NCBI RefSeq assembly: GCF_016863255.1
Contig: NZ_BOON01000014.1
Location: 28,171 to 92,170, forward strand
Reading direction: 5' to 3'
Source of the DNA: Planosporangium mesophilum
GTDB taxonomy: Bacteria > Actinomycetota > Actinomycetes > Mycobacteriales > Micromonosporaceae
Length of the DNA: 64,000 nt
Shown here: positions 54,581 to 63,087 of the stretch, piece after piece
Numbering within the stretch: position 1 is the first letter of the stretch
Layout: every line of letters begins with the position of its first letter
Notes under the pieces: generated by a model
Database searches by the model: none
The model's input: the letters and a program-made list of their open reading frames with translations, nothing else
What the model was told of the DNA's origin: nothing
Position numbers and translations under genes: made by a program

Positions 54581-55114
54581 ATGAGACCCCCCGCCTCAAT
54601 TGGGGGTTCACCTGCGCAGGTGGGCGACGCTAGGTTGTCTTCCGGATGGACGAGACGGCCCCGCATGCGATGGGCGACCGGCGTGACCCCGAAGCCGGCC
54701 GCGCGATCGACGGTGGCCATCCACCGTTCGTAGCGAGGTGGCCGGTCGGGCCGGCAGCCGACGTAGTCCGTTCGGAGGCGCCCGAACGCGCGCGAATGCG
54801 CGGTGTCTCACACCGTCGGTCCGCCGACATGATCGCCGGTTTAGAGTGGGCGCGGGCGACGGTGACGTTCGGTGAAACGGGCGTTACCAGGGGCGTATAT
54901 AGATCGTTTCTTCCGCTGAAGCGACGATCTTGCTGCAACGTATACATCGAACGCGCAGGCGTCCGTGGTCGGGCGCCGTTGTTGACGGTGCGCAACCTCG
55001 CTCGAACGGGTGGAGCCGGACCCGTCGAGCCAGCCGGAAATGACCACCAACGGGGGCGTGGCGCGAACCCGACCGCGATCCGGCAGCGTGGCCGGGCAGG
55101 GGACGGAGCGGACG
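54581..55114. promoter_or_regulatory. 534-base gap before the XRE regulator
   Basis: The gap opens with a weak ACCCCC/GGGGGT hairpin (54586-54607) after the AI-2E gene. An AT-rich TATATAGAT at 54896-54904 may hold the -10 of the regulator gene, giving a 5' leader of about 200 bases. Short frames exist but have no conserved-looking content. No other feature seen. Confidence 0.4.
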
Positions 55115-56350
55115 ATGATGGACGAGCTGCCGATCGGGCGCCGCGTCGCGTACTGGCGCGGCCGGCGCAAGATGTCGCAGCAGGTGTTCGCTGACCGGCT
55201 CGGGAAGTCGAAGAGCTGGGTCGACAAGGTGGAACGGGGGGTCCGCCGGCTCGACAAGTTCTCCGTGGTCTATGAGATCGCCGACGTCCTCCAGGTCGAC
55301 GTGCAGTTCCTGCTGGGCAAGGAGCCGGAGCGGCGAGCGGACGGCACCGGCGTCCCCGACCAGGTCGAGGTCGAGGAGATCCGGGCAGCGCTGGAGCGGT
55401 ACGACCAGATCAGCGCGTTCTTCCACGCCCCGCCCGAGCCGCCGCTGCTGGAGCAGCTGCACAAGGCCGTCAACCACGCCTGGCTGACCTACCAGCACGC
55501 CAAGTGCGGCATGCTCACGCGGGTGCTGCCCAAGCTGCTCCGGGACGCCCAGGCCGCGGACACCGCGTACGCCGGTACCGAACGGTCCCCTACCGCCGCG
55601 CACCTGTTGGCGCAGGTCTACCAGCTCGCCTCCTCGACGCTGCGGAAGCTGGGGGAGAACGAGCTGTCGTGGCTCGCCGCCGACCGCGCCATCGCCGCGG
55701 CGCAGCGCTCCGGCGACCCGCTGCTCGCCGGCGTCGCCACGTACCGGGTCGCGCTCTCCCTGCTGGCACTCGGCCGGGCCCGCCCCGCGCTCGAGGTCAA
55801 CGTCAACGTCGCCAACCGGCTGGCTCCCGGCACCGACGGCAAGCCCACCACCCCGGAACGGCTCTCGGTGTACGGGATGCTGCTGCTCCAGGGAGCCATC
55901 GCGGCGGCGCGGATCGGCGACACCGCCTCGGTACGGGACCTGCTCGCCGGTGCCGACGAGGCGGCCCGCGCGCTCGGTGGCGACCACAACCACTACTGGA
56001 CCTCGTTCGGCCCCACCAATGTGCAGCTGCACCGGGCGGCCGCCGCCGTCGAGCTGGGCGAGGGCAAACTCGCGGTGGAGACGCACCACCAGATCGACCC
56101 GTACGGCTTCGGCGCCCTGCTGCCCGAGCGGCGCGCCCACCACTTCCTCGACCTCGCCCGCGGGTACGCCCAGGCCGGCGACGTCGAGGGCGCCAGCGAG
56201 ATGCTGCTGGAGGGCGACCGGCTGGCGCCGTCGGAGATCCGCTGCCGCCCCGTCGCCCGCGAGGTCCTGACCGACGTACTGCGCCGTACCCGGGGAACCC
56301 CGCCCACGCCGATCGCCGAGCTGGCCGAGAACATGGGCGTCGCGGCGTAA
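55115..56350 (+). CDS. XRE-type helix-turn-helix protein with TPR-like domain
   Basis: A 411-residue regulator. An N-terminal Cro/C1 helix-turn-helix (about 7-62: GRRVAYWRGRRKMSQQVFA, then GKSKSWVDKVERGVRR) is followed by roughly 330 residues of paired amphipathic helices (LAQVYQLASSTLRKLGENEL, GMLLLQGAIAAARIGD) like tetratricopeptide repeats. Such XRE-TPR proteins are common in actinomycetes and may sense peptides. The ATG at 55115 starts the conserved part after GGAG; the frame is open from GTG 55010. Confidence 0.82.
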   Translation: MMDELPIGRRVAYWRGRRKMSQQVFADRLGKSKSWVDKVERGVRRLDKFSVVYEIADVLQVDVQFLLGKEPERRADGTGVPDQVEVEEIRAALERYDQISAFFHAPPEPPLLEQLHKAVNHAWLTYQHAKCGMLTRVLPKLLRDAQAADTAYAGTERSPTAAHLLAQVYQLASSTLRKLGENELSWLAADRAIAAAQRSGDPLLAGVATYRVALSLLALGRARPALEVNVNVANRLAPGTDGKPTTPERLSVYGMLLLQGAIAAARIGDTASVRDLLAGADEAARALGGDHNHYWTSFGPTNVQLHRAAAAVELGEGKLAVETHHQIDPYGFGALLPERRAHHFLDLARGYAQAGDVEGASEMLLEGDRLAPSEIRCRPVAREVLTDVLRRTRGTPPTPIAELAENMGVAA

Positions 56351-56400
56351 CGTCCGTGCCATTGATGGAAGCCGACACAGTCTCCGGGCATGATGCTCGC

Positions 56401-56943
56401 GTGAGCGATGTCGTACGGCCCCGTCTCCTCTACGCCATCGTCTGCGGATCCCCGCCGGCCGGTGACGTCGGCCGGCTGGTCGAGCTGGTCCAGGGGCGGG
56501 GCTGGGAGGTCTGCGTCGTCTGTACCCCGGACGCGCTGAAATTCGTCGACGTGCCCAGGCTGGCCGAGCAGACCGGGTACCCGGTGCGCGCGCACTTCAA
56601 GAACCCGGGCGACCCGGACGTGCTGCCGCCCCCGTCGGCCATCGTCGCCGCGCCGGCCACCGTCAACACCATCAACAAGCTCGCCGCCGGCATCGCCGAC
56701 ACCCTCGCCCTCGGGCTGATGGTCGAGGCGATCGGGCGCGGGCTGCCGATCGTCGCCGTGCCCTACACGAACGCGGCCATGGCAGCCCACCCCGCGTTCG
56801 GCGAGAGCGTCGCCAAGCTGCGCTCGTGGGGCGTCACCCTGCTGTACGGTGACGACGTCATCCCGCCGCACCAGCCGGGTACCGGCACGGCCCGCCGGAA
56901 TACGTTCCCGTGGCACCTCGCCGTCGAGGCGCTGCCGGCGTGA
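56401..56943 (+). CDS. flavoprotein, HFCD/CoaC-like
   Basis: A 180-residue flavoprotein of the homo-oligomeric flavin-containing Cys decarboxylase fold. YAIVCGSPPAGDVGRLVELV at the N-terminus, AIVAAPATVNTINKLAAGIAD near 85 (the FMN-binding PATVNT/PxxANT motif) and VAVPYTN match the family. Relatives are CoaC and lantibiotic decarboxylases, but many small actinobacterial members are uncharacterised. The GTG at 56401 is chosen; no strong ribosome site. Follows the XRE-TPR gene by 50 bases and may be its target. Confidence 0.8.
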   Translation: MSDVVRPRLLYAIVCGSPPAGDVGRLVELVQGRGWEVCVVCTPDALKFVDVPRLAEQTGYPVRAHFKNPGDPDVLPPPSAIVAAPATVNTINKLAAGIADTLALGLMVEAIGRGLPIVAVPYTNAAMAAHPAFGESVAKLRSWGVTLLYGDDVIPPHQPGTGTARRNTFPWHLAVEALPA

Positions 56944-57045
56944 CCGCACCGCTTCCGGCTCTGTCGCGCCGGGCCGGCGACGCACGTCGCCGGTCTTCGT
57001 CGCGCTGCGCTGACCGCCACCGTCGATTGGGGTAGCCTCGCCGCC

Positions 57046-57930
57046 GTGACCGTCGCCCAATCGCCCACCGTGACCGATGTCGTGGCCGTCCTCGAGGAGC
57101 ACTACCCACCGGCCTGGGCGGAGGAGTGGGACCGGGTCGGCCTCGTCCTCGGTGAGCCGGAGGCACCGGTCCGGCGGATCCTGTGCGTCGTGGACTGCGT
57201 ACCGGAGACGGTCGAGGAGGCCGTCGCCGTCGACGCGCAGATGATCGTGGCGCACCATCCGCTGCTGCTGCGCGGTGTGTCGTCGATCGCGCCCACCACG
57301 TACAAGGGTCGGCTGATCCACCGGCTCATCCGGGCCGGGATCGCGCTGTACACCGCGCACACCAACGCCGACGTCGCCAACCCCGGCGTCTCCGACGCGC
57401 TCGCCACCCGCCTGGGCCTCGTGGACCTGCGGCCGCTGCGGCCCGCGACCGGCCTCGCCGCCGGCTCCGGTCGCGGCACCGGCCGCGTCGGCCGGCTGCC
57501 CCACCCCGTCACGCTGGCCGAGCTGACCGAGCTGGCCGCGCGGGCACTGCCGCCGACCGCGTGGGGGGTGCGAGCCGCGGGGACGCCGGGGCGGAAGGTT
57601 ACGACCGTGGCGGTGTGCGGCGGTGCGGGAGACGGCTTCCTCGGCGATGCCGTGGCCGCCGGTGTCGACGCGTACCTGACCGCGGACCTGCGCCACCACC
57701 CCGCCAGCGAGTACGTGGCCGAGGGCGGTCCGGCGTTGCTGGACGCGGCCCACTGGGCCACCGAGCGACCCTGGCTCGACGACCTCGCCACCCACCTGTG
57801 CGGCGCGCTGGGTGTGGAGACGCTCGTGTCCGACCTCGACACCGACCCCTGGACGATCCACGCCCGCTCGACCACCGCGCAGCGCGAGCCGACGCCGCGA
57901 GCCGACGATACCGAGGAGCACAGCCGATGA
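57046..57930 (+). CDS. Nif3-like dinuclear metal center protein
   Basis: A 294-residue Nif3/YqfO-type protein with metal-binding motifs AHHPLL near 67 and YTAHTNAD near 103, plus a C-terminal DAAHWATERPW with a metal-binding His and Glu. The family binds two metals and is linked to GTP cyclohydrolase I-like proteins; its reaction is not established. It is the first gene of a translationally coupled run: its TGA overlaps the ATG of the zinc-ribbon gene (ATGA). Confidence 0.92.
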   Translation: MTVAQSPTVTDVVAVLEEHYPPAWAEEWDRVGLVLGEPEAPVRRILCVVDCVPETVEEAVAVDAQMIVAHHPLLLRGVSSIAPTTYKGRLIHRLIRAGIALYTAHTNADVANPGVSDALATRLGLVDLRPLRPATGLAAGSGRGTGRVGRLPHPVTLAELTELAARALPPTAWGVRAAGTPGRKVTTVAVCGGAGDGFLGDAVAAGVDAYLTADLRHHPASEYVAEGGPALLDAAHWATERPWLDDLATHLCGALGVETLVSDLDTDPWTIHARSTTAQREPTPRADDTEEHSR

Positions 57931-58664
57931 AGGCCGATCCGCAAGCCCAGCGACGCCTGCTCGACCTGCAGGCCATCGACACGTCGCTGGCGCAGCTGGC
58001 ACACAAGCGCAAGACCCTGCCGGAGCACGCGGAGCTGGACCGGATGGCCCGTGAGCTGTCCGCGCTGGAGGACGAGCGGGTACGGGTACAGGTGGGCGTC
58101 GACGACCTCGACCGCGACATCGCGCGGATGGAGAAGGACGTCGAGCAGGTGCGCGTCCGCGCAGCCAAGGACCAGTCGCGGCTGGACGTCGGTACCGGCC
58201 CGGCCCGGGAACTTCAGGCGCTCCAGCACGAGCTGGAGACCCTGGCCCGCCGGCAGGGTGAGCTGGAGGACGCCGAGCTGGAGCTGATGGAGCAGCGCGA
58301 GTCGGCGCAGGGCGTGCTCGACGAGGTCGCGCAGCGGCTGACGGCGCTGCGCGAGCAGCGCGACGAGGTGCAGCGGCGCCGTGACGAGACGCTGTCGGAG
58401 ATCGGCCGGGAGGAGGAGTTCCGCCGTTCGGGACGGGCTCCGCTGGCGGGGGACCTGCCGTCCGACCTGATCCAGCTGTACGAGCGGATCCGCGAACAGA
58501 CCGGCCTGGGCGCCGCGCTGCTGCGCGGCGGCCGGTGCGGTGGGTGCCGGCTCGACCTGTCCGGAAGCGAGCGGGCCCGGCTGAGGGCCGCGCCCGCCGA
58601 CGAGGTGGTCCGCTGCGAGGAGTGCGGCCGGATCATGGTTCGTACCGAGGAGTCCGGTCTGTGA
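57927..58664 (+). CDS. coiled-coil zinc-ribbon protein (C4-type)
   Basis: A 245-residue protein: a long coiled coil from about 10 to 170 (ALEDERVRVQVGVDDLDRDI; ELETLARRQGELEDAELELM) and a C-terminal zinc ribbon with GGRCGGCRLDL and VRCEECGRIMV supplying four cysteines. It is the CT398/Rv2229c-like protein found beside Nif3 and RNase HI genes in actinobacteria; its role is unknown, possibly nucleic-acid or flagellar-type chaperone binding in relatives. Start and stop overlap both neighbours (ATGA, GTGA). Confidence 0.9.
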   Translation: MKADPQAQRRLLDLQAIDTSLAQLAHKRKTLPEHAELDRMARELSALEDERVRVQVGVDDLDRDIARMEKDVEQVRVRAAKDQSRLDVGTGPARELQALQHELETLARRQGELEDAELELMEQRESAQGVLDEVAQRLTALREQRDEVQRRRDETLSEIGREEEFRRSGRAPLAGDLPSDLIQLYERIREQTGLGAALLRGGRCGGCRLDLSGSERARLRAAPADEVVRCEECGRIMVRTEESGL

Positions 58665-59827
58665 AGGTGATCGTCGAAGCCGACGGTGGCTCGCGGGGCA
58701 ACCCGGGTACGGCCGGGTACGGAGCGGTCGTACTGGACGCCGAGACCGGCGAGCTTCTGGCGGAGCGGATGGGCGCCCTGGGCATCGCGACCAACAACGT
58801 CGCGGAGTACCAGGGCCTGATCGCCGGTCTGACCGCCGCCGCCGAGCTGGGCGCCGACGAGGTCGAGGCCCGGATGGACTCCAAGCTCGTCGTGGAGCAG
58901 ATGTCGGGCCGTTGGCAGATCAAGCACCCGGGCCTGCGGCCGCTCGCCGCGCAGGCGGCCAATCTGGTACGCCGGTTCAAGTCCGTGAAGTTCACCTGGA
59001 TACCGCGGGAGCGCAACAAGCGGGCCGACGCCCTCGCCAACAGGGCGATGGACGGCAAGTCCGCGCCCGAGGAGCCCGCCCCGGCCACGCCACCGCGCAA
59101 GGTCGCCGGGCCCGACTCGCCCGGACGCGCCGCGGCACGCGCGGCCGCCGCCTCGGCGTCCACCCGTACCGAGGTGACGGCCCCGGTCTCGTCCTGGGTG
59201 CCACCGACGGCCCCGGCCACGCGACTGGTCCTGGTCCGGCACGGCGAGACCGAGTACACCGCGCGCAAGCTGTACTCCGGTCGGGGCGAGGCGGCGCTGA
59301 CCCAGCGTGGTCTCGCGCAGGCGCGGGCGGCGGCCGAGCGGGTGGGGCCGGTGGCCGCCGTCGTCACCTCGCCGCTGAGCCGGTGCTCCCGTACCGCCGC
59401 GCTGATCGCCGAGGCGGCCGGTGGCGTACCGGTACGCGTCGAGCCCGACCTGGTCGAGTGCGACTTCGGCGCCTGGGAGGGGCTCAGCTTCGCGCAGGTG
59501 CAGGAGGGCTGGCCGGACCAGATGCGGGCGTGGCTGGCGTCCCCGGCGGTCGCGCCGCCGGACGGTGAGTCCTTCGACGAGGTCGCGCTGCGGGTGAACC
59601 GGGCGGTGGAGCGGCTACGCGCCGAATACCCCGGTGAGCGTGTCGCCGTCGTCAGCCACGTGTCACCGATCAAACTGATCCTGCGGGACGCGCTCGCCGC
59701 CGGCCCGGCTTTCCTGCACCGCTGCTACCTCGAGCCCGCCGGTTTGTCTAGTGTGGACTACTGGCCGGACGGGGGGATCGCCGTACGATCCGTGAACGAG
59801 ACCGCCCATCTGCGCGGGATCACCTGA
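58661..59827 (+). CDS. bifunctional RNase HI / histidine phosphatase
   Basis: A 388-residue two-domain enzyme like mycobacterial Rv2228c. Residues 1-130 are RNase HI with the four metal-binding acids Asp8 (EADGGSRGNPG), Glu49, Asp73 and Asp123, removing RNA from RNA-DNA hybrids. A Pro/Ala linker follows (about 135-186), then a phosphoglycerate-mutase-like phosphatase with RHG at 193-195, ECDFGAWEGLSF and VSHVSPIK. In Rv2228c this half has acid/alpha-ribazole phosphatase (CobC-like) activity. GTG start overlaps the zinc-ribbon stop. Confidence 0.95.
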   Translation: MKVIVEADGGSRGNPGTAGYGAVVLDAETGELLAERMGALGIATNNVAEYQGLIAGLTAAAELGADEVEARMDSKLVVEQMSGRWQIKHPGLRPLAAQAANLVRRFKSVKFTWIPRERNKRADALANRAMDGKSAPEEPAPATPPRKVAGPDSPGRAAARAAAASASTRTEVTAPVSSWVPPTAPATRLVLVRHGETEYTARKLYSGRGEAALTQRGLAQARAAAERVGPVAAVVTSPLSRCSRTAALIAEAAGGVPVRVEPDLVECDFGAWEGLSFAQVQEGWPDQMRAWLASPAVAPPDGESFDEVALRVNRAVERLRAEYPGERVAVVSHVSPIKLILRDALAAGPAFLHRCYLEPAGLSSVDYWPDGGIAVRSVNETAHLRGIT

Positions 59828-59843
59828 CGCGAAAGGTGTGACC

Positions 59844-60659
59844 ATGCCCAGCCACGCCGGCCTCGACTGCTGCGCGTCGGGTCGTGACCGGGGTTCGTGG
59901 GACCGCTGGATCCGCGACACGGTCGCCGAGGTGGGCTGGGCGGTCGTGTCGGTCAGCGGCGAGACGCCGTACGCCTTCACGATCGGCGTCTGGCACTCGT
60001 ACGAGCTGCCGGAACTGGGCATGTTCGGGCTGCGTGAGCAGGACATGCAGACCTGGCTCAACAACTGCGTCCGCCTGCTGCGCTGCCGGGAGCCGGTGGC
60101 CGACGGCGAGCCCTTCACCGGTGTTCTCGACCGGTTCCCGGTGCAGACCCGCTCGATCCACCCGTCGTGGTACCGGTCGCTGTTCCCCACGATCGGCGGC
60201 TACTACGGCACCTTCGAGGTGCCGGTACGGCAGCTGGTGTGGCCGGACCGCGACGGGCGCTGGCCGTGGGACCCGGCGGCGACCCTGACCTGTCGGGAGC
60301 GCCAGCCGTCGGCGTGGGTACCGCTGGCGGAGCACCCGGAAGGTGCCTGGCGGCTGATGGGGGAGTTGTCGGCGGACTGGCCGTTTGAGTACCTGGAGCC
60401 GGACAGCACCGTGATGGCCTCGGCGGAGGTGGTGGCCGGCACGCTGCCGATAGTGGCGGTCACCCACGACGCCGACGGCGGATGGGACTTCCTCGACGAG
60501 CGCGGGTACGCCGACGAAGCCGCCGGCTGGGTGCACTTCGGGAAGCTGTACCAGGCGCAGCCGTGGCTCGCCCGGTTCGTGGCCATGGAGCCGGACAGCC
60601 AGGCGTGGCTGGACGCCGACGGGCAGTGGCACACCCGTCGCTTCAGCGCGGGAAGCTAG
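59844..60659 (+). CDS. DUF4262 family protein
   Basis: A 271-residue protein. The N-terminal part has the DUF4262 pattern VGWAVVSVSGETPYAFTIG, then HSYELPELGMFGL. The C-terminal half is Trp-rich and less conserved. Function unknown. The ATG at 59844 lies 6-10 bases after GAAAGG; GTG 59838 abuts that site and is less likely. It lies 16 bases after the RNase H/phosphatase gene and may be co-transcribed. Confidence 0.8.
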   Translation: MPSHAGLDCCASGRDRGSWDRWIRDTVAEVGWAVVSVSGETPYAFTIGVWHSYELPELGMFGLREQDMQTWLNNCVRLLRCREPVADGEPFTGVLDRFPVQTRSIHPSWYRSLFPTIGGYYGTFEVPVRQLVWPDRDGRWPWDPAATLTCRERQPSAWVPLAEHPEGAWRLMGELSADWPFEYLEPDSTVMASAEVVAGTLPIVAVTHDADGGWDFLDERGYADEAAGWVHFGKLYQAQPWLARFVAMEPDSQAWLDADGQWHTRRFSAGS

Positions 60660-60709
60660 GCACCTGTGGTCGGTGTCGCACCGGCACGGCTTCGTCGCCC
60701 CGACCCGCG

Positions 60710-61495
60710 TTAGTACGCACGGAGGAGCAGGTACGTGCCGATCACGCCGGCGAACGCGACGATCATCGCGCGCAGCACCGGCGCCGGCAGCCGGCGGGCG
60801 AGGCGGGCGCCGACGTACCCGCCGGTCACGGTCGCCGGGGCGAGGATCGCGACGTCGGCCCAGTCGACCGGACCGAACAGCGCGAACACCACGAGCGTGA
60901 CGAAGCCGACCAGGGCCGAGAGGGCGTTCTTCAGGGCGCTGACCCGGGCCAGGCTGGTCGCGAGCACCAGCCCCAGCGCCGCGACGAACATGACGCCCAG
61001 GGCTGCGCCGAAGTAGCCGCCGTACACCGAGCCGAGCAGCACCATGCCGTGCAGCGTCAGGAGCCGTCGCCCGGGCGGCATCTCGTGCGGGTGGCCGACG
61101 ACCTTCCGGAGCCTGTTCTGGAAAGCCAGGATCACGCCCGCGCCGAGGACCAGGAACGGCACCACCTTGTCGAACGCGCGAGCCGGCGTGGCCAGCAGCA
61201 GCGCGCACCCGGCGGCCGTACCCACGATCGCGGTGGGCGCGAGGGCGAGGAGCCGACGGCCGCCGTGCTGCTTGTCCTCGGCGGCGAGGTCCGCGAGGTC
61301 GTGGCGGCTGCCGACGACGCTGCTGATGTAGCCGGGGAAGACGGCGATCGAGTTGGTCACGTTGGCCGCCACCGTCGGGAGGCCCGTCGCCACCAGCGCG
61401 GGGAACGTGACGAGCGATCCGCCGCCGGCAATGGCGTTGACCGTGCCGGCGGCGAGGCCGGCGATCAGCAGGAGCGCGATGTGTGCGGCAGTCAT
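60710..61495 (-). CDS. TSUP (TauE/SafE) family sulfite exporter-like permease
   Basis: A 261-residue membrane protein with eight hydrophobic helices in two homologous halves. The family motifs are AGTVNAIAGGGSLVTFPAL in the first half and YGGYFGAALGVMFV in the second. TSUP proteins move sulfite, sulfoacetate and related anions; the substrate here is unknown. ATG start without clear regulation; tail-to-tail with the DUF4262 gene. Confidence 0.9.
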   Translation of the reverse strand: MTAAHIALLLIAGLAAGTVNAIAGGGSLVTFPALVATGLPTVAANVTNSIAVFPGYISSVVGSRHDLADLAAEDKQHGGRRLLALAPTAIVGTAAGCALLLATPARAFDKVVPFLVLGAGVILAFQNRLRKVVGHPHEMPPGRRLLTLHGMVLLGSVYGGYFGAALGVMFVAALGLVLATSLARVSALKNALSALVGFVTLVVFALFGPVDWADVAILAPATVTGGYVGARLARRLPAPVLRAMIVAFAGVIGTYLLLRAY

Positions 61496-61615
61496 GGTGC
61501 CGCCAGGCTAGCCCCAATTCATGATCCTGAACACTTTGTGGCGGTATGAACCGGCCCACGGGGGAAGGGATCATGGGAAGCGACAACGCGTCGGCGGCGT
61601 TAGTACCATTGACGT

Positions 61616-62030
61616 GCGACGGACGAGTCGACCGGGCGGCCGCGTCAACGCAGCTTTCAGCTTCGTTGCCGAGGAACGTCCGGGCTCCACAGGGCAGGGT
61701 GGTTGTTAACGGCAACCCGGGGCGACCCGCGGGAAAGTGCCACAGAAAACAGACCGCCTCGCGGCCCACGGGCCACGAGGTAAGGGTGAAACGGTGGAGT
61801 AAGAGCCCACCAGCACCCCGGGTGACCGGGGTGGCTCGGTAAACCCCACCCGGAGCAAGGCCAAGAGGGTCGCCGCACCGCGGCGACCTGCGCAGGCGTT
61901 CGAGGGCTGCCCGCCCGATGCCTGCGGGTAGGCCGCTAGAGCCTGCCGGCGACGGCAGGCCGAGATGGATGGCCGCCGGCCCGCGGAAGCGGGTCACAGG
62001 ACCCGGCGTACAGGTCGACTCGTCCGTCGC
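61616..62030 (+). ncRNA. rnpB: RNase P RNA, bacterial type A
   Basis: About 415 nt. The ends form helix P1: GCGACGGACGAGTCGACC at 61616-61633 is the exact complement of 62013-62030. Conserved core blocks appear in order: GAGGAACGTCCGGGCTCC (61671), CAGGGCAGGGTG, GTGCCACAGAAAACAGACCG (about 61737), GGTAAGGGTGAAACGGTG (about 61782), GTAAACCCCACCCGGAGCA (about 61841) and, before the 3' P1 strand, GGGTCACAGGACCCGGCGTA. It processes the 5' end of tRNA precursors. Protein-like frames inside it are not genes. Confidence 0.97.
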
Positions 62031-62120
62031 GCCCCTGCTCGCCTACTCGATGTCAGTGGTTCGCTTCGACGCTTGAGGGTATGCGTCCAATTTGCCGACC
62101 AGACGAGAGGCGCGATCGTC

Positions 62121-62390
62121 ATGGTGACCACCGACGAGGTGCTGCCATACCTCAATACCGTGGATTTCCCGGCAACCAGGGACGACATCGTCCGTGAGGC
62201 CGCGAAGCTGGGTGCCCCGGAAGGCGTGCTCAAGGCATTGCGCGGCATGCCGCCGGTTGACTACCACAACAAGGAAGAGGTTCTTCGTTCGGCGAAGACC
62301 GAAATCGCGGAGGAGACTCCGGCGGAGAAGGCCGCGAAGGCACGGGACCGCAAGCATCAGCGGGTGGCCGAGTACCTGCGCAGGCCGTAG
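62121..62390 (+). CDS. DUF2795 family protein
   Basis: An 89-residue DUF2795 protein: TVDFPATRDDIVREAAKLGA and VLKALRGMPPVDYHNKEEV are the family pattern, likely a small helical DNA- or protein-binding domain of unknown role. The C-terminus is charged (KAAKARDRKHQRVAEYLRR). ATG 62121 follows GAGAGG by about 10 bases. It lies 90 bases after rnpB. Confidence 0.82.
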   Translation: MVTTDEVLPYLNTVDFPATRDDIVREAAKLGAPEGVLKALRGMPPVDYHNKEEVLRSAKTEIAEETPAEKAAKARDRKHQRVAEYLRRP

Positions 62391-62823
62391 TTCCCCCGAG
62401 TTCCGGGAGTTTTCCCGCAGTCGGCGGACCGGCGGCGCCCGGCCCGTACGCCTTCGCACCAGCCGAATCGATCACGCGGATCGGTGCGCAGCTCAGCGGC
62501 TATCCGCGACGCATTCGCAATCGTGCCCGTGACCCTATCGGCGATGCAGTCGGCGATGTTCTCTCAAGCACCGCAGGCGCAGGTCGGGCACTCGATCTGA
62601 CGGCCGCGCGGAGCGTAATTGCCCTTGGGATCCGGCTCCATCACAGCGGATGTACCGCAAAAATCGAGGCCTGCCCGGCCGCCCGAGGCGGGCGTTTCGT
62701 CAGCCGGATTCCGGGCATCACCATGGTGCCCCGGTGTCACCCGGATGGGTCTACTGTGGATTCTCTTGGGTAAATTTATAGGAATCGGTAGCGAGAGGCC
62801 GATATGCGGTGCACAGTGATGAC
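62391..62823. other. 433-base gap, mostly without recognised genes
   Basis: Between the DUF2795 gene and the next small gene. It contains a 25-codon minus-strand frame with three cysteines (62564-62641, listed separately) and an AT-rich TAAATTTATAGGAAT at about 62771-62785 that probably holds the promoter of the downstream small gene. Nothing else is recognised. Confidence 0.4.
62564..62641 (-). CDS. possible 25-residue Cys-containing small protein
   Basis: ATG-initiated frame MEPDPKGNYAPRGRQIE followed by CPTCACGA and a TGA stop. The CxxCxC cluster at the C-terminus could bind metal, or the frame could be a relic of a zinc-ribbon gene. No ribosome site precedes it. Codon third positions are GC-rich as in real genes here. 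Weakly supported. Confidence 0.25.
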   Translation of the reverse strand: MEPDPKGNYAPRGRQIECPTCACGA

Positions 62824-63024
62824 ATGAGCAGCAGCGGTGCGAAGCAGTACTACTGGTGCCTTTTGCATCACCGCGTCGAGACCGAGGAGAACGCCTGCGC
62901 CGCGGTCGACCGACTCGGGCCGTATGGATCGGCGGGAGAAGCCGAACGTGCGCTCGATCGAGTACGAGAACGAAACGAGACTTGGGATGCGGAGGACGCC
63001 CGCTGGAGCGGAGATGAGGCGTAG
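62824..63024 (+). CDS. small conserved actinobacterial protein
   Basis: A 66-residue hydrophilic protein: KQYYWCLLHHRVETEENAC, then DRLGPYGSAGEAERALDRV and NETWDAEDARW. I recognise this as a conserved small protein of actinomycetes without known function; the Cys/His pair (CLLHH) and later Cys could bind metal. ATG 62824 is chosen over ATG 62809; no good ribosome site is visible for either. It precedes the histone-like gene by 63 bases on the same strand. Confidence 0.65.
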   Translation: MSSSGAKQYYWCLLHHRVETEENACAAVDRLGPYGSAGEAERALDRVRERNETWDAEDARWSGDEA

Positions 63025-63087
63025 ACGCGCGGAAGCAGCGCTCTCGCCGACCGACCGGCGGCAGTCTCCGACAAGGGGGAAAAGACG

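Noticed and set aside
54646..55194. Plus-strand 182-codon frame before the XRE regulator
   Set aside because: It overlaps the helix-turn-helix coding region in another frame, has no ribosome site and no recognisable fold.
61546..61842. Small protein-like frames within 61540-62040
   Set aside because: The region is the RNase P RNA gene, shown by the P1 helix and the conserved core blocks.
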